A stretch of 55,111 nucleotides of DNA from Gammaproteobacteria bacterium. Its GTDB lineage: Bacteria > Pseudomonadota > Gammaproteobacteria > Steroidobacterales > Steroidobacteraceae. The DNA lies in contig PLET01000101.1 in assembly GCA_003137095.1 (NCBI GenBank), positions 65,736 to 120,846 on the forward strand. The letters are read 5' to 3'. Below, piece after piece: positions 8,174-16,515 of this stretch; position 1 is the stretch's first letter; every line of letters starts with the position of its first letter. The translations under genes and the position numbers were made by a program. Below the pieces are notes generated by a model. The model saw only the letters and a program-made list of their open reading frames with translations, did not search any database and was not told the origin of the DNA.

Positions 8174-9444
8174 GCGGCGGTCCGACCGGTGCTCTGCGGA
8201 TCTGGCCAGGGGATGGTCTCGATCTTCGGAATGATCAGGCCCCACGACACCGCGCTCATGAAGGAGATGATGCCCGACACCGCGAATGCCCAGTAGAAGC
8301 TGCCGGTGCGGTCGACGATGTAACCGGTGATCACGGGTGCGAGAATGCCGGCGGTGTTGCCGCTCAGGTTCTGCAGGCCCATCCATTGTCCGGCGGCGCG
8401 CGGGCCGGCGAGAGTCTGGCCGATGACGTGCACCATGGGGGACTGCAGCCCGAAGCACAGGCCGGTGAGGATCAGGCACACCACGGCCAGATGCGGCGGC
8501 GCACCGGCCGCCGCCAGCATGCAGGCGGTGATACCGAGGCAGGAGCCGACGATGAAGGTCTTGCGCGCCACTGTCGGGCTCTGACCGGCCTGAATCCAGC
8601 GGTCCGATCCGAAGCCCGCCACCAGCGCGAAGCAGGCGTTGATGACGTACACCACGCCGGCGATCTTCGACATCTCGACGATGGAGAAGCCGCGCGATTT
8701 CACCAGGAACACCGGCAGCCAGCTCAATACGAAATAAAAGGAATAGTTGCAGCAGAACTGGCCGATGCACGCCCCCCAGGCGGCGCGCTGCCCGAGGATC
8801 GTCAGGTAGGACGGCGGACTTGCCGTGCCTGCCTCGGTGCGGGTCGAGGGCTCGCGGTGGGTGGCGAGGAACCACGGCAGCAGCCACAGGATCGAGATGG
8901 CGCCGAAGCTGATCATGACCGCGCGCCAGCCGTAACGCGCCATCAGCAATCCGCCCACCAGCGTGCCGATGGAGGGTCCCAAGGCCTGGCCGGCGAGGAT
9001 GACCCCGTTCGCCTTGCCGCGCTGGTGCTCCAGGGCGCGCATGGCGAGCAGCTTCGCCGAGCAGGGATAGACGACGCTCTCGCCGATGCCGAGCGCGAGA
9101 CGCAGCAGCAGCAGCACCAGAAAGCTGCCGGCCAGGCCCGAGGCCATGGTGGCGATCGACCAGGTCGCAACGCCGATCGCGAGCACGCGATGCACATCGA
9201 GCCGTTCCGCCAGATAGCCGGCGATCAGCTGCATGGGCGCATAGGCCCAGAAAAATGCCGACAGCAGCAAGCCGAGCTGGGTGTTGGTCAGGTGTAGATC
9301 GCCCTGCAGCAGCGGCGCGGCGGTGGCGAGATTGCCGCGGTCGACATAGTTGATGAACACCGCCGTGGCCAGCAGCATGACCAGCTTGACGCTCAAGCCG
9401 CGCGGCGCCGTGCGTGGCGTCAGGACATCGATCATGCGGGTCAT
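8170..9444 (-). CDS. MFS transporter, anion:cation symporter-like
   Basis: A 424-residue major facilitator transporter with 12 predicted helices. The motif after helix 1 (NYVDRGNLATAAP) and the loop 2-3 region (AGYLAERLDVHRVL) are typical of the anion:cation symporter family. That family imports organic acids such as hexuronates and glucarate, and sulfonates in some degraders. Being between ackA and a glycosidase in an xsc operon, it could import a sulfonate or the sugar acid released by the glycosidase; both are inferences. It starts within an ATGA overlap with ackA and ends in a GTGA overlap with the glycosidase gene. Confidence 0.85.
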   Translation of the reverse strand: MTRMIDVLTPRTAPRGLSVKLVMLLATAVFINYVDRGNLATAAPLLQGDLHLTNTQLGLLLSAFFWAYAPMQLIAGYLAERLDVHRVLAIGVATWSIATMASGLAGSFLVLLLLRLALGIGESVVYPCSAKLLAMRALEHQRGKANGVILAGQALGPSIGTLVGGLLMARYGWRAVMISFGAISILWLLPWFLATHREPSTRTEAGTASPPSYLTILGQRAAWGACIGQFCCNYSFYFVLSWLPVFLVKSRGFSIVEMSKIAGVVYVINACFALVAGFGSDRWIQAGQSPTVARKTFIVGSCLGITACMLAAAGAPPHLAVVCLILTGLCFGLQSPMVHVIGQTLAGPRAAGQWMGLQNLSGNTAGILAPVITGYIVDRTGSFYWAFAVSGIISFMSAVSWGLIIPKIETIPWPDPQSTGRTAA

Positions 9445-10637
9445 TGTAGCAGCAACGCGTCGGCGTCGGCGGCCATGACGGCGGCCTCATCCACCGGCAG
9501 AACCAGGATGGCCGCGCGGCTCGCCGCGGTCCCGATGCCGGCGGCCACGCCCACGGCGGCCGCGTTGGCCGCGGCGTCCATCTCGATGCCGGCGAAGGCC
9601 AGCGGCGCGACGATCCGGCGACGCAGCTGCGGACAGTTCTCGCCGATGCCGCCGCCGAAGGCGATCACATCCACGCCCCCGAGTTCGGCGACATAGGCGG
9701 CGAGGTAATGCGTGGCGCGGCGGCAGAAGATCTCGACGGCGAGTGCGGCGGCGGCATCACCGCGGCGCTCGAGTTCGAGCAGCTCGCGCATGTCGGCCGA
9801 GCGCCCCGACAGCCCGAGCAGGCCACTCTTTTCATTGAGCTCGATCTGCATGTCCGCGGCCGACATGCCGGTGTGCTGCATGACATACAGCAGCGCGCCC
9901 GGATCCACATCCCCGGACCGCGTGCCCATCACCAGCCCGGCGAGCGGCGTGAAGCCCATGCTGGTGGCGCGCGGGCGCCCGTCCGCCGTTGCCGTCACCG
10001 AGCAGCCGCTGCCGAGCTGCAAGCTCACCAGGCGCGCACAGGCGTGCGAGCCCTGCAGCCGGCGCCGGGCGGTCTCCCACAGATAGCGATGCGCCATGCC
10101 GTGAAAGCCATAGCGGCGGATGCCGAACTGCGTGCGCCAGCGCTCCGGCACGGCGTAGTGCGTCGCGGCTGCGGGCAGGTCGGCGTAGAAGGCCGTGTCG
10201 AATACGCCGATGAGCGGCCGCCCCGCGAGCCTGGCGCGAACCGCGCCGATCACCGCGAGCGCGGCCGGATTATGCAGCGGCGCGAGCGAACCCAGGCCGG
10301 CGAGTACCGTCAGATCCGCGGCATCGAGCAGGGTGGCGGCACGAAATTTCTCCCCGCCGTGCACGATGCGGTGCACACTCGCCGCCACGCCGGCCAGAAG
10401 ATCGCGGCCGTGCCGCCCCGCATCGGACAGCCAGTCGAGCACCCGGCCGGCCGCCTCGCCCAGAGTGCCGGCGGGCGGCGGTGCACCGGCGCCCGCGCCG
10501 TGCCAGCGAAACTGCCCGTCGCCGCCCTGCGCATAGCTGCCGGTGAGCCGCGCGGCGCCGCCCGACATGTCGATCAATTCGAACTTCAGCGAGGAGCTGC
10601 CGGCGTTGAAGATGAGGAGCTGATGCGCGGCGCTCAT
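9441..10637 (-). CDS. ackA: Acetate kinase
   Basis: Converts acetyl phosphate plus ADP to acetate plus ATP in the cytoplasm. The 398-residue protein spans a full acetate kinase. It shows FNAGSSSLKFEL near the N-terminus, VHRIVHGGE and the LHNP loop. It also has FDTAFYADLP with the catalytic Asp, RRYGFHGMAHRYL, MGFTPLAGLVMGTRSGDVDPG, and a GGGIGENCPQLR phosphate-binding motif near the C-terminus. It lies between the two transporter genes, joined by ATGA overlaps on both sides, downstream of xsc. The natural reading is that it uses the acetyl phosphate made by Xsc, in place of the phosphotransacetylase seen in many sulfonate-degradation operons. Butyrate or propionate kinase are less likely alternatives. 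Confidence 0.95.
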   Translation of the reverse strand: MSAAHQLLIFNAGSSSLKFELIDMSGGAARLTGSYAQGGDGQFRWHGAGAGAPPPAGTLGEAAGRVLDWLSDAGRHGRDLLAGVAASVHRIVHGGEKFRAATLLDAADLTVLAGLGSLAPLHNPAALAVIGAVRARLAGRPLIGVFDTAFYADLPAAATHYAVPERWRTQFGIRRYGFHGMAHRYLWETARRRLQGSHACARLVSLQLGSGCSVTATADGRPRATSMGFTPLAGLVMGTRSGDVDPGALLYVMQHTGMSAADMQIELNEKSGLLGLSGRSADMRELLELERRGDAAAALAVEIFCRRATHYLAAYVAELGGVDVIAFGGGIGENCPQLRRRIVAPLAFAGIEMDAAANAAAVGVAAGIGTAASRAAILVLPVDEAAVMAADADALLLQ

Positions 10638-12013
10638 GGTGCCGCCGTACGCTGCGCAACCGCCCGCGGCGCCGCCGCCCTGCGCAGGCCGAAGGCCGCC
10701 AGCATGATGAGCACGCTGGCCACGCCGAAGACCAGCGGCGCACGCTGATCGGGAATCCACGCCATGGCCGCGACAATGACCAGCATCACGGCGACGGCGA
10801 AGCGGGTGAGGTAGGGGAATCCCCACATGCGCAGGCGCAGCCGCTCGGGATGCTCGCGCTCGAGGCGCCGGCGCAGCCGCAGCTCGGACACCGCGATGAT
10901 CACATAGACGAAGATCGCCACCGTGCCGTAGGAGTTGACCAGAAAGGCGAACACCCGGTCGGGCGAGACATAGCTCATCACCACCGCGGCATAGCCGAAG
11001 CCGGTGCCCGCGAGGATGGCCGCCACCGGCACGCCGCGCACGTCGAGGCGCGCGAACAGACGCGGCGCATCGCCGTGGGCGGCGAGCGCCATCAGCATGC
11101 GCGAGGAGGCGAACAGCCCGGAATTGAGCGCCGACAGCACGGCGGTGAGGATGATCGCGCCCATGATGGTGGCGGCACCGGGCACGCGCAGCACCTCGAG
11201 CACGCTCACGTAGGGGCGCTCCATGCGCACGGCGTCGTTCCAGGGCAGGATGGAGACGATCAGGAAAATCGAACCGACGTAGAAGATCAGCACCCGCCAG
11301 ATCACCGACTGCATTGCGCTGGCCACGGCCTTTTCCGGTTCGGCGGATTCGGCCGCCGCCACTGTGACGATTTCCGTGCCGAAATAAAAGCCGGTGGCCG
11401 CCACCGCGCCGGTGAGCACCGGCACGATGCCGTTCGGCATGAAGCCGCCATGTCGCGTCAGATGCGCCACGCCGCCGGCCGCGCCCGGCCATAGGTGCAC
11501 GGCGAACACCACGCCAGCGACCAGGAAGCACACGATGGCCACCACCTTGATGGAGGCGAACCAGAATTCGGCCTCGCCGTACGAGCGCACCGACAACAGG
11601 TTCACCAGCGTGAACAGCGCCGTGAGTCCGAGGGTGAATTCCCAGGGCCGCACCTGCGGCCACCAATTGCCGAGCAGCTTGGCGCCGGCCACGGCCTCGA
11701 GCGCCACCACGATGACCCAGAAATACCAGTACATCCAGCCGGTCAGGAACCCGGCGAGCTCGCCCAGCGCGAGGCGGCTGTATTCATAGAAGCCGCCGAT
11801 CACGGGGTAGGCCACGGCCATCTCGGCGAGCATGCGCATCACCAGCACCACCAGCATGCCGGTGAGCGCGAAGGAGATCACCGCCGCCGGGCCGGCCGAG
11901 CTGATGACCACGCCGCTGCCGACGAACAGGCCGGCGCCGATCACCCCGCCGAGCGCGATCATCTGCATGTGCCGCAGCCGCAGGCCGCGGCGAAGGCCGC
12001 TCGGGGAGTTCAT
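10634..12013 (-). CDS. APC-superfamily amino acid permease in the xsc operon
   Basis: A 459-residue permease with 12 hydrophobic helices. It carries the amino acid transporter signature at its N-terminus (MIALGGVIGAGLFVGSG) and resembles the AAT/GABA permease group. Start and stop both form ATGA overlaps with xsc and ackA. Because the operon handles a C2 sulfonate, an amino sulfonate such as taurine or hypotaurine is an attractive cargo. The sequence itself only supports an amino-acid-type permease. No taurine dehydrogenase, transaminase or TauABC genes are present in the window to confirm this. Confidence 0.88.
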   Translation of the reverse strand: MNSPSGLRRGLRLRHMQMIALGGVIGAGLFVGSGVVISSAGPAAVISFALTGMLVVLVMRMLAEMAVAYPVIGGFYEYSRLALGELAGFLTGWMYWYFWVIVVALEAVAGAKLLGNWWPQVRPWEFTLGLTALFTLVNLLSVRSYGEAEFWFASIKVVAIVCFLVAGVVFAVHLWPGAAGGVAHLTRHGGFMPNGIVPVLTGAVAATGFYFGTEIVTVAAAESAEPEKAVASAMQSVIWRVLIFYVGSIFLIVSILPWNDAVRMERPYVSVLEVLRVPGAATIMGAIILTAVLSALNSGLFASSRMLMALAAHGDAPRLFARLDVRGVPVAAILAGTGFGYAAVVMSYVSPDRVFAFLVNSYGTVAIFVYVIIAVSELRLRRRLEREHPERLRLRMWGFPYLTRFAVAVMLVIVAAMAWIPDQRAPLVFGVASVLIMLAAFGLRRAAAPRAVAQRTAAP

Positions 12014-13764
12014 GCGTAGGATTTGTACTTGTCGAGCCAGCGCACCGGCTTCGACAGCGCATCGCGGCGGAACGGATCACCGAGCTCCTGGGTGACCAGC
12101 ATCTCGAGCACGGTGGTGCGGCCGTCGCGCTGCGCCCGGGCCGCCGCCTCGAGCGCCGGCCCGACATCCGCGAGCCTCTCCACCGTCACCCCCTCGACGC
12201 CGAAGGCGCGCGCCACCCCCGCCCAGTTCGGGTTGTCGAGATTCACACCCTGATAGCGGTGCGAGTAGAAGTCCACGTGGTTCTTCTTCTCAGCGCCCCA
12301 TTGTCCGTTGTTGAACAGCACCACGGTGACGCCGAGCTTGCGGCGCGCGCAGGTGAGCAGTTCATTGAAGCTGATGCCCCAGGCGCCGTCGCCCACGTAG
12401 GCGAAGGCAGGCCGTCCGGGGTTGGCGATCTTGGCGCCGCAGATCACCGGGAAGGCGTAGCCGCAATTGCCGAAGCTCATGGCCGCAAACATCGACCGCG
12501 GCGTCTCGAAGCGCAGATAGGAATTGGCCACGGAGCAGATGTTGCCGATGTCGGTGGACACCATGGCGTCGGCCGGCATGGCCTGCTCCAGGGCGCGCAG
12601 CAATTGACGCGGATGCATGGCGCGCGAATGGGCGGCGGCCTCCAGGGAATACGGATCGGTCTCGTGGGTCCAGCGTTCGAGTTCCCCGGCCCACGCCGCC
12701 TTCTCGGACTGGATCTTCGCGGCGCGCCCGGCACGGCTCGCGGCGCCGGCGAGCGGGCGCCCCTGCAGGCGCTCGAGCAGCGCCGCCGCCGCGGCGCGCG
12801 CATCGCCGTGAATGCCCACCGAGATGGGCTTGACCAGTCCGAGCATGCGCGGATCGGTGTCGATCTGGATGATCCCGGCCGCGGTCGGCCAGTACTCCTC
12901 GCCGTATTGCGGCAGGGTGCCGAAGGGACCGAGGCGGGTGCCGAGCGCGAGCACCACATCGGCCTGGGAAATGAGGCGCATGGCGGCCTTCGAGCCCTGA
13001 TAGCCGAGCGGGCCCACCGCCAGCGGGTGCGAGGCGGCGAACGAATCATTGTGCAGATAGCTGTTGCAAACCGGCGCGCCGAGCAGTTCGGCGAGCGCCC
13101 GGGTTTCGGCGCAGGCGCCCGCGAGGATCACGCCGCCGCCGGCCAGGATCACCGGAAAGCGCGCCGCCGCGAGCAGCCCGGCCGCCGCATCGAGTGCCGC
13201 CGAGTCGCCCGGACCGTGGCCGATGCGCAGGGGCGGGGAGATGGCGGCGCTGATCTCGCCGTAGAAGAAATCCCGCGGGATGTTGAGCTGGGTCGGGCCC
13301 ATGTCGAGCAGGGCGCGGTCGAAGCAGCGCGCGGCGATCTCCGCCATGCGCTTCGGATTGTTCACATGGCCCTGGTACTTGGTGATCTTGGAGAAGATCG
13401 GCAACTGTTCGGTCTCCTGGAAGCCGCCGAGTCCGAGCGACATCGAGCCGGTCTCCGGCGTGATGAACACCACCGGCGAATGCGCCCAATAGGCCGCGGC
13501 CACTCCGGTCACGAAGTTGGTCACCCCCGGGCCGTTCTGTGCGATACACACCCCATGGCGGCCGGTGGAGCGCGCATAGCCGTCCGCCATGTGAATCGCG
13601 CCCTGTTCATGGGCCACGGGTACGAATTCGATGCCCGCCGCCGGAAAGATGTCGAGTGCATCCATGAACGCGGAACCGACGATGCCGAACACGTGTTTGA
13701 CGCCGTTGACGGCCAGGACTTCCACCAGGGCCTCGGACGGCCCCATTTTCTGCGGCTGCGTCAT
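12010..13764 (-). CDS. xsc: Sulfoacetaldehyde acetyltransferase
   Basis: Thiamine-diphosphate enzyme that cleaves sulfoacetaldehyde with phosphate into sulfite and acetyl phosphate, the desulfonation step for taurine, isethionate and sulfoacetate. The 584-residue length matches the family. The TPP-activating Glu53 lies in HEQGAIHMADGYAR. The metal/TPP motif starts at GDGAWGISFNEL and ends in FNNGQWGAEKKNHVDFY, a segment characteristic of Xsc rather than acetolactate synthase. ETGSMSLGLGGFQETEQLP is also Xsc-like. The ATG at 13764 has GGAGAA six bases upstream; a later Met (seventh residue) is possible. First gene of a tight five-gene unit, 37 bases after the TonB-like gene. Confidence 0.93.
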   Translation of the reverse strand: MTQPQKMGPSEALVEVLAVNGVKHVFGIVGSAFMDALDIFPAAGIEFVPVAHEQGAIHMADGYARSTGRHGVCIAQNGPGVTNFVTGVAAAYWAHSPVVFITPETGSMSLGLGGFQETEQLPIFSKITKYQGHVNNPKRMAEIAARCFDRALLDMGPTQLNIPRDFFYGEISAAISPPLRIGHGPGDSAALDAAAGLLAAARFPVILAGGGVILAGACAETRALAELLGAPVCNSYLHNDSFAASHPLAVGPLGYQGSKAAMRLISQADVVLALGTRLGPFGTLPQYGEEYWPTAAGIIQIDTDPRMLGLVKPISVGIHGDARAAAAALLERLQGRPLAGAASRAGRAAKIQSEKAAWAGELERWTHETDPYSLEAAAHSRAMHPRQLLRALEQAMPADAMVSTDIGNICSVANSYLRFETPRSMFAAMSFGNCGYAFPVICGAKIANPGRPAFAYVGDGAWGISFNELLTCARRKLGVTVVLFNNGQWGAEKKNHVDFYSHRYQGVNLDNPNWAGVARAFGVEGVTVERLADVGPALEAAARAQRDGRTTVLEMLVTQELGDPFRRDALSKPVRWLDKYKSYA

Positions 13765-13801
13765 TCGTTCTCCGGGATTGCGGACGCGATTGCGGATCCT
13801 A

Positions 13802-14389
13802 TCACCCGCTGCCGATGCCGAACTTGATTCGGTAGGGCCGGCACAGCGCCACGGGTTTGCCGCGCCGGGTGGCGGGCCTGAAGCGCGCGTCCCGGCCGAT
13901 GCCGAGGGCGGCCTGATCCAGGCGGGCGAAACCCGAACTTTTCGCCAGGCGTACGCTGTCGACCGCGCCGGCGGCCGATATGCAGATGAGGATGGTGGGC
14001 GCGCCGATCTCCCCGGCGCGGATCGAATCCGCCGGATAGCGATCCGGGCTGCGCGGCACATAGGTGGGCAGCGGGCCGATGTCGACAACGGCCTCCGGCT
14101 CGACCGCGGCCGGCGCCGGTATGGGCACGGGCCTGGGCGCCGGATCCCGGACCACCGCGGCCGGCGCCGGCGCCTCCGCGGTTTCGGGGATCTCGACCTC
14201 CGGGGCCTCGATGGTGAGCAGCGAGGGATGCTGCAGGCTCACCGGCGGCAGCGGCAGGGGATCGGGCGGCCGCGCGGGGCGCAGGTCCTGAATCTGGATC
14301 GGCGCCGCTGCCAATCGCACGCCAGACCCGGCCGGACCGCTCCACAACACGCGGATGCCGAGGGCGTGCAGCGCAAGAATGGCCGCCAT
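13802..14389 (-). CDS. TonB C-terminal domain protein
   Basis: A 195-residue protein with one N-terminal hydrophobic helix, a long Pro/Ala/Glu-rich periplasmic spacer (about residues 30-110), and a C-terminal TonB-like domain. The YPADSIRAGEIGAPTILICISAAGAV segment matches the YPxxAxxxGxxGxVxVxxxV pattern, and FRPATRRGKPV the later part of the domain. TonB proteins link the proton-motive force to outer-membrane transport. No ExbB/ExbD or TonB-dependent receptor is in the window, so it may serve receptors elsewhere. It begins 41 bases after the S9 homologue and precedes xsc on the same strand. Confidence 0.75.
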   Translation of the reverse strand: MAAILALHALGIRVLWSGPAGSGVRLAAAPIQIQDLRPARPPDPLPLPPVSLQHPSLLTIEAPEVEIPETAEAPAPAAVVRDPAPRPVPIPAPAAVEPEAVVDIGPLPTYVPRSPDRYPADSIRAGEIGAPTILICISAAGAVDSVRLAKSSGFARLDQAALGIGRDARFRPATRRGKPVALCRPYRIKFGIGSG

Positions 14390-14430
14390 CGCCGCGCGTC
14401 TGGAGAGGTCGAGAGAGCCGTCGATCGCCG

Positions 14431-16383
14431 CTAGTCCGGCGGATTGTTGATCCGCAGGAACTCCATCGATTTGCGCAGCATCACGGTGCGCGACTCGCGG
14501 GTGGCGAACAGCTCGTCCTCGGTCGCGAGCACCTCCAGCTGCACCGGCTTGCCGGCGCGATGCAGCGCATCGTACATCAGGCGGCTTTGCCCGGGATCCG
14601 CCGCATCACCTCCCTGGATGAGCAGCACAGGCACGCTGATGGCCGCCACGTGATCGATCGGCGACAGACCCTGCAGGGCGGCATCGCGCACATTGGCGCC
14701 GAGAAAGCGTTCCCAGGCGCGCTGCTCGGGGCTCGAGCGCCGCGAGTTCTGCTCGAACAGCCACTGCCGCCAGCGCACCAGGTCGGACAGGCCGTCGACC
14801 GCCACCGCGCAGCGGTAGCTGCCGGCGTCCAGGCTCACGCCGGCGAGCGCCGCATAGCCGCCATAGCGCGCGCCGACGATGCACACGCGATGCGGATCGG
14901 CGATGCCCTGCGCCGCCAGATAACGGACGCCGTCGGACAGGTCGGTCTGCATCTTGCGGCCCCACTCGTTGTAGCCCGCCGCAATGAATCGCGGGCCCAG
15001 ATCGGAGCCGCGATAATTCGGCTGCAACACCGCATAACCCTGCGCGGCGAGAGCCTGAGCCCACCAGTCGAATTCCAGGGTGTCGGCCACCGCGGGTCCG
15101 CCGTGCGGCAGCACGATCAAGGGGAGGTTCCTTGCCTCGCGACCCTGCGGCAGCGTCAGGTAGCCCGGAATCGTCAGGTGATCCGAGGCCTCGTAATTCA
15201 GCGGCTGCACGCTCGCCGGCACATCCAGACCGTCGTAGACCCTGCCGAGTATCCTGCTCTGGTGCGTATACCAATCGAACAGCGCGTACACGTAACCATG
15301 GACCGCCCCGAATACCCTCACCAGCACCTTGGAGTAATCGTCGGAAAGCGACACCAGGTGCACGTTCTCGCCGCTGAAGGCGCGCAGAATGGCATCCCAA
15401 TGCGATTGCAATTCGTTGTCGAAAAAATAGTAACGCGAGTCATCGATGGCTTGGATGCCGCCGATCACGCGCCCGGTCGTGCGATCCTCCACGTATCGGC
15501 CAAAGGCCTCCCCTTTGCCGAGCGGCGGTCCCCAGGAGGCATCCTTCAGCAGCAGCGGTTTGTACACGGGATCGCCGTTCACGATGAAGCGCACGAGAAT
15601 GGAATCCCCGTCGGCGCCGAATCCGAGGACATCGGGTATGTCGAGCGCCGCGGCACCGGAGGCAGCCAGCGCCAGGTGATCCCCCTTGCGGGCCCTCAGG
15701 CCCCATTCTCTTGTTTGGTCGCGATAGATGAACTCGGCGGCGATCCGGCCGGAACCGTCGACCAGCCAGCGCGTATAGGGCTCGCTGCTGCGCGCGATCA
15801 GGTGCATATGGCCGCCGCCGGTCACGTCATACTTGAACAGCGCCGGCAGCGTCATCCCGGAAACGTACAGGCCCGGCACGAATAGCGTGGTCGCGCCGCC
15901 CACATTGCGCACCATGGGCTCGCCCGTCAACACGTTGAAGGTGCGTTCGCCATCGATTGCAAAATCAAGGCGCGCCAGGTGGTTCTTCGGCACGTTGTAG
16001 GTCACGAGCTGAAACCACTCGCGGTCCTCGCCGACGAAACCGAACGGCGGCGGCCCGGTGTTCGATACGGTGATGAGCAGATGATCGTCATCCAGCCATT
16101 GCACGGCCCGTAACTTCGTGTCCCCGACCTCCGCACCGCTCTCGATCTTGGACTGATCCATGCGCAGCACCAGCAGATTGCGCCGATCGCCGCTGGTTCT
16201 GACGTAGGCAATCTGCGTCCCGTCCGGCGACAGAGCGAGGTCTTCGAGAGCGGGCAGATGGCCGTAGACGGCGACCGGTGTCGGCGGGGCGCCCGCGGCA
16301 CGGCATGCAATCGCCGCCAGCAGCGCGACGGCCGCGCTCATCAGCCTTGGATGCAATGGAGATCGTCCGTGACCGTGCATCAT
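14431..16383 (-). CDS. S9 prolyl-oligopeptidase-family homologue lacking catalytic Ser and His
   Basis: A 650-residue exported protein (signal peptide around MSAAVALLAAIACRAAG). It has an N-terminal beta-propeller (about 40-380) and a C-terminal alpha/beta-hydrolase domain (about 400-645) of the S9C acylaminoacyl-peptidase type. The fold motifs are kept: PHGGP, NYRGSDLGPRF, DLSDGVRYL. The nucleophile elbow, normally GxSxGG, reads GARYGG, so Arg506 replaces Ser. The position of the catalytic His near residue 624 reads EDELFA instead of EDHW-type. It should therefore be inactive as a peptidase and may act as a binding or regulatory protein. The first of two adjacent ATGs was chosen. Divergent from the S53 peptidase. 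Confidence 0.85.
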   Translation of the reverse strand: MMHGHGRSPLHPRLMSAAVALLAAIACRAAGAPPTPVAVYGHLPALEDLALSPDGTQIAYVRTSGDRRNLLVLRMDQSKIESGAEVGDTKLRAVQWLDDDHLLITVSNTGPPPFGFVGEDREWFQLVTYNVPKNHLARLDFAIDGERTFNVLTGEPMVRNVGGATTLFVPGLYVSGMTLPALFKYDVTGGGHMHLIARSSEPYTRWLVDGSGRIAAEFIYRDQTREWGLRARKGDHLALAASGAAALDIPDVLGFGADGDSILVRFIVNGDPVYKPLLLKDASWGPPLGKGEAFGRYVEDRTTGRVIGGIQAIDDSRYYFFDNELQSHWDAILRAFSGENVHLVSLSDDYSKVLVRVFGAVHGYVYALFDWYTHQSRILGRVYDGLDVPASVQPLNYEASDHLTIPGYLTLPQGREARNLPLIVLPHGGPAVADTLEFDWWAQALAAQGYAVLQPNYRGSDLGPRFIAAGYNEWGRKMQTDLSDGVRYLAAQGIADPHRVCIVGARYGGYAALAGVSLDAGSYRCAVAVDGLSDLVRWRQWLFEQNSRRSSPEQRAWERFLGANVRDAALQGLSPIDHVAAISVPVLLIQGGDAADPGQSRLMYDALHRAGKPVQLEVLATEDELFATRESRTVMLRKSMEFLRINNPPD

Positions 16384-16515
16384 CCCACCCCGGCGCAGTT
16401 CGAGCTGGTTCCGCCTGGCGATCCCAGCCCGGGAAACTCCAAGAGTACATTCAACAATGCTATGGTGGCAGGTGCCGGTCGGGCGGTCAAAATGAATGGA
16501 TGAGGGGACTTTCGC

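Noticed and set aside
8174..9490. In-frame extension of the GH39 gene upstream to 9490
   Set aside because: It would run through the whole MFS gene in another frame; the GTG at 8173 followed by a signal peptide is the natural start.
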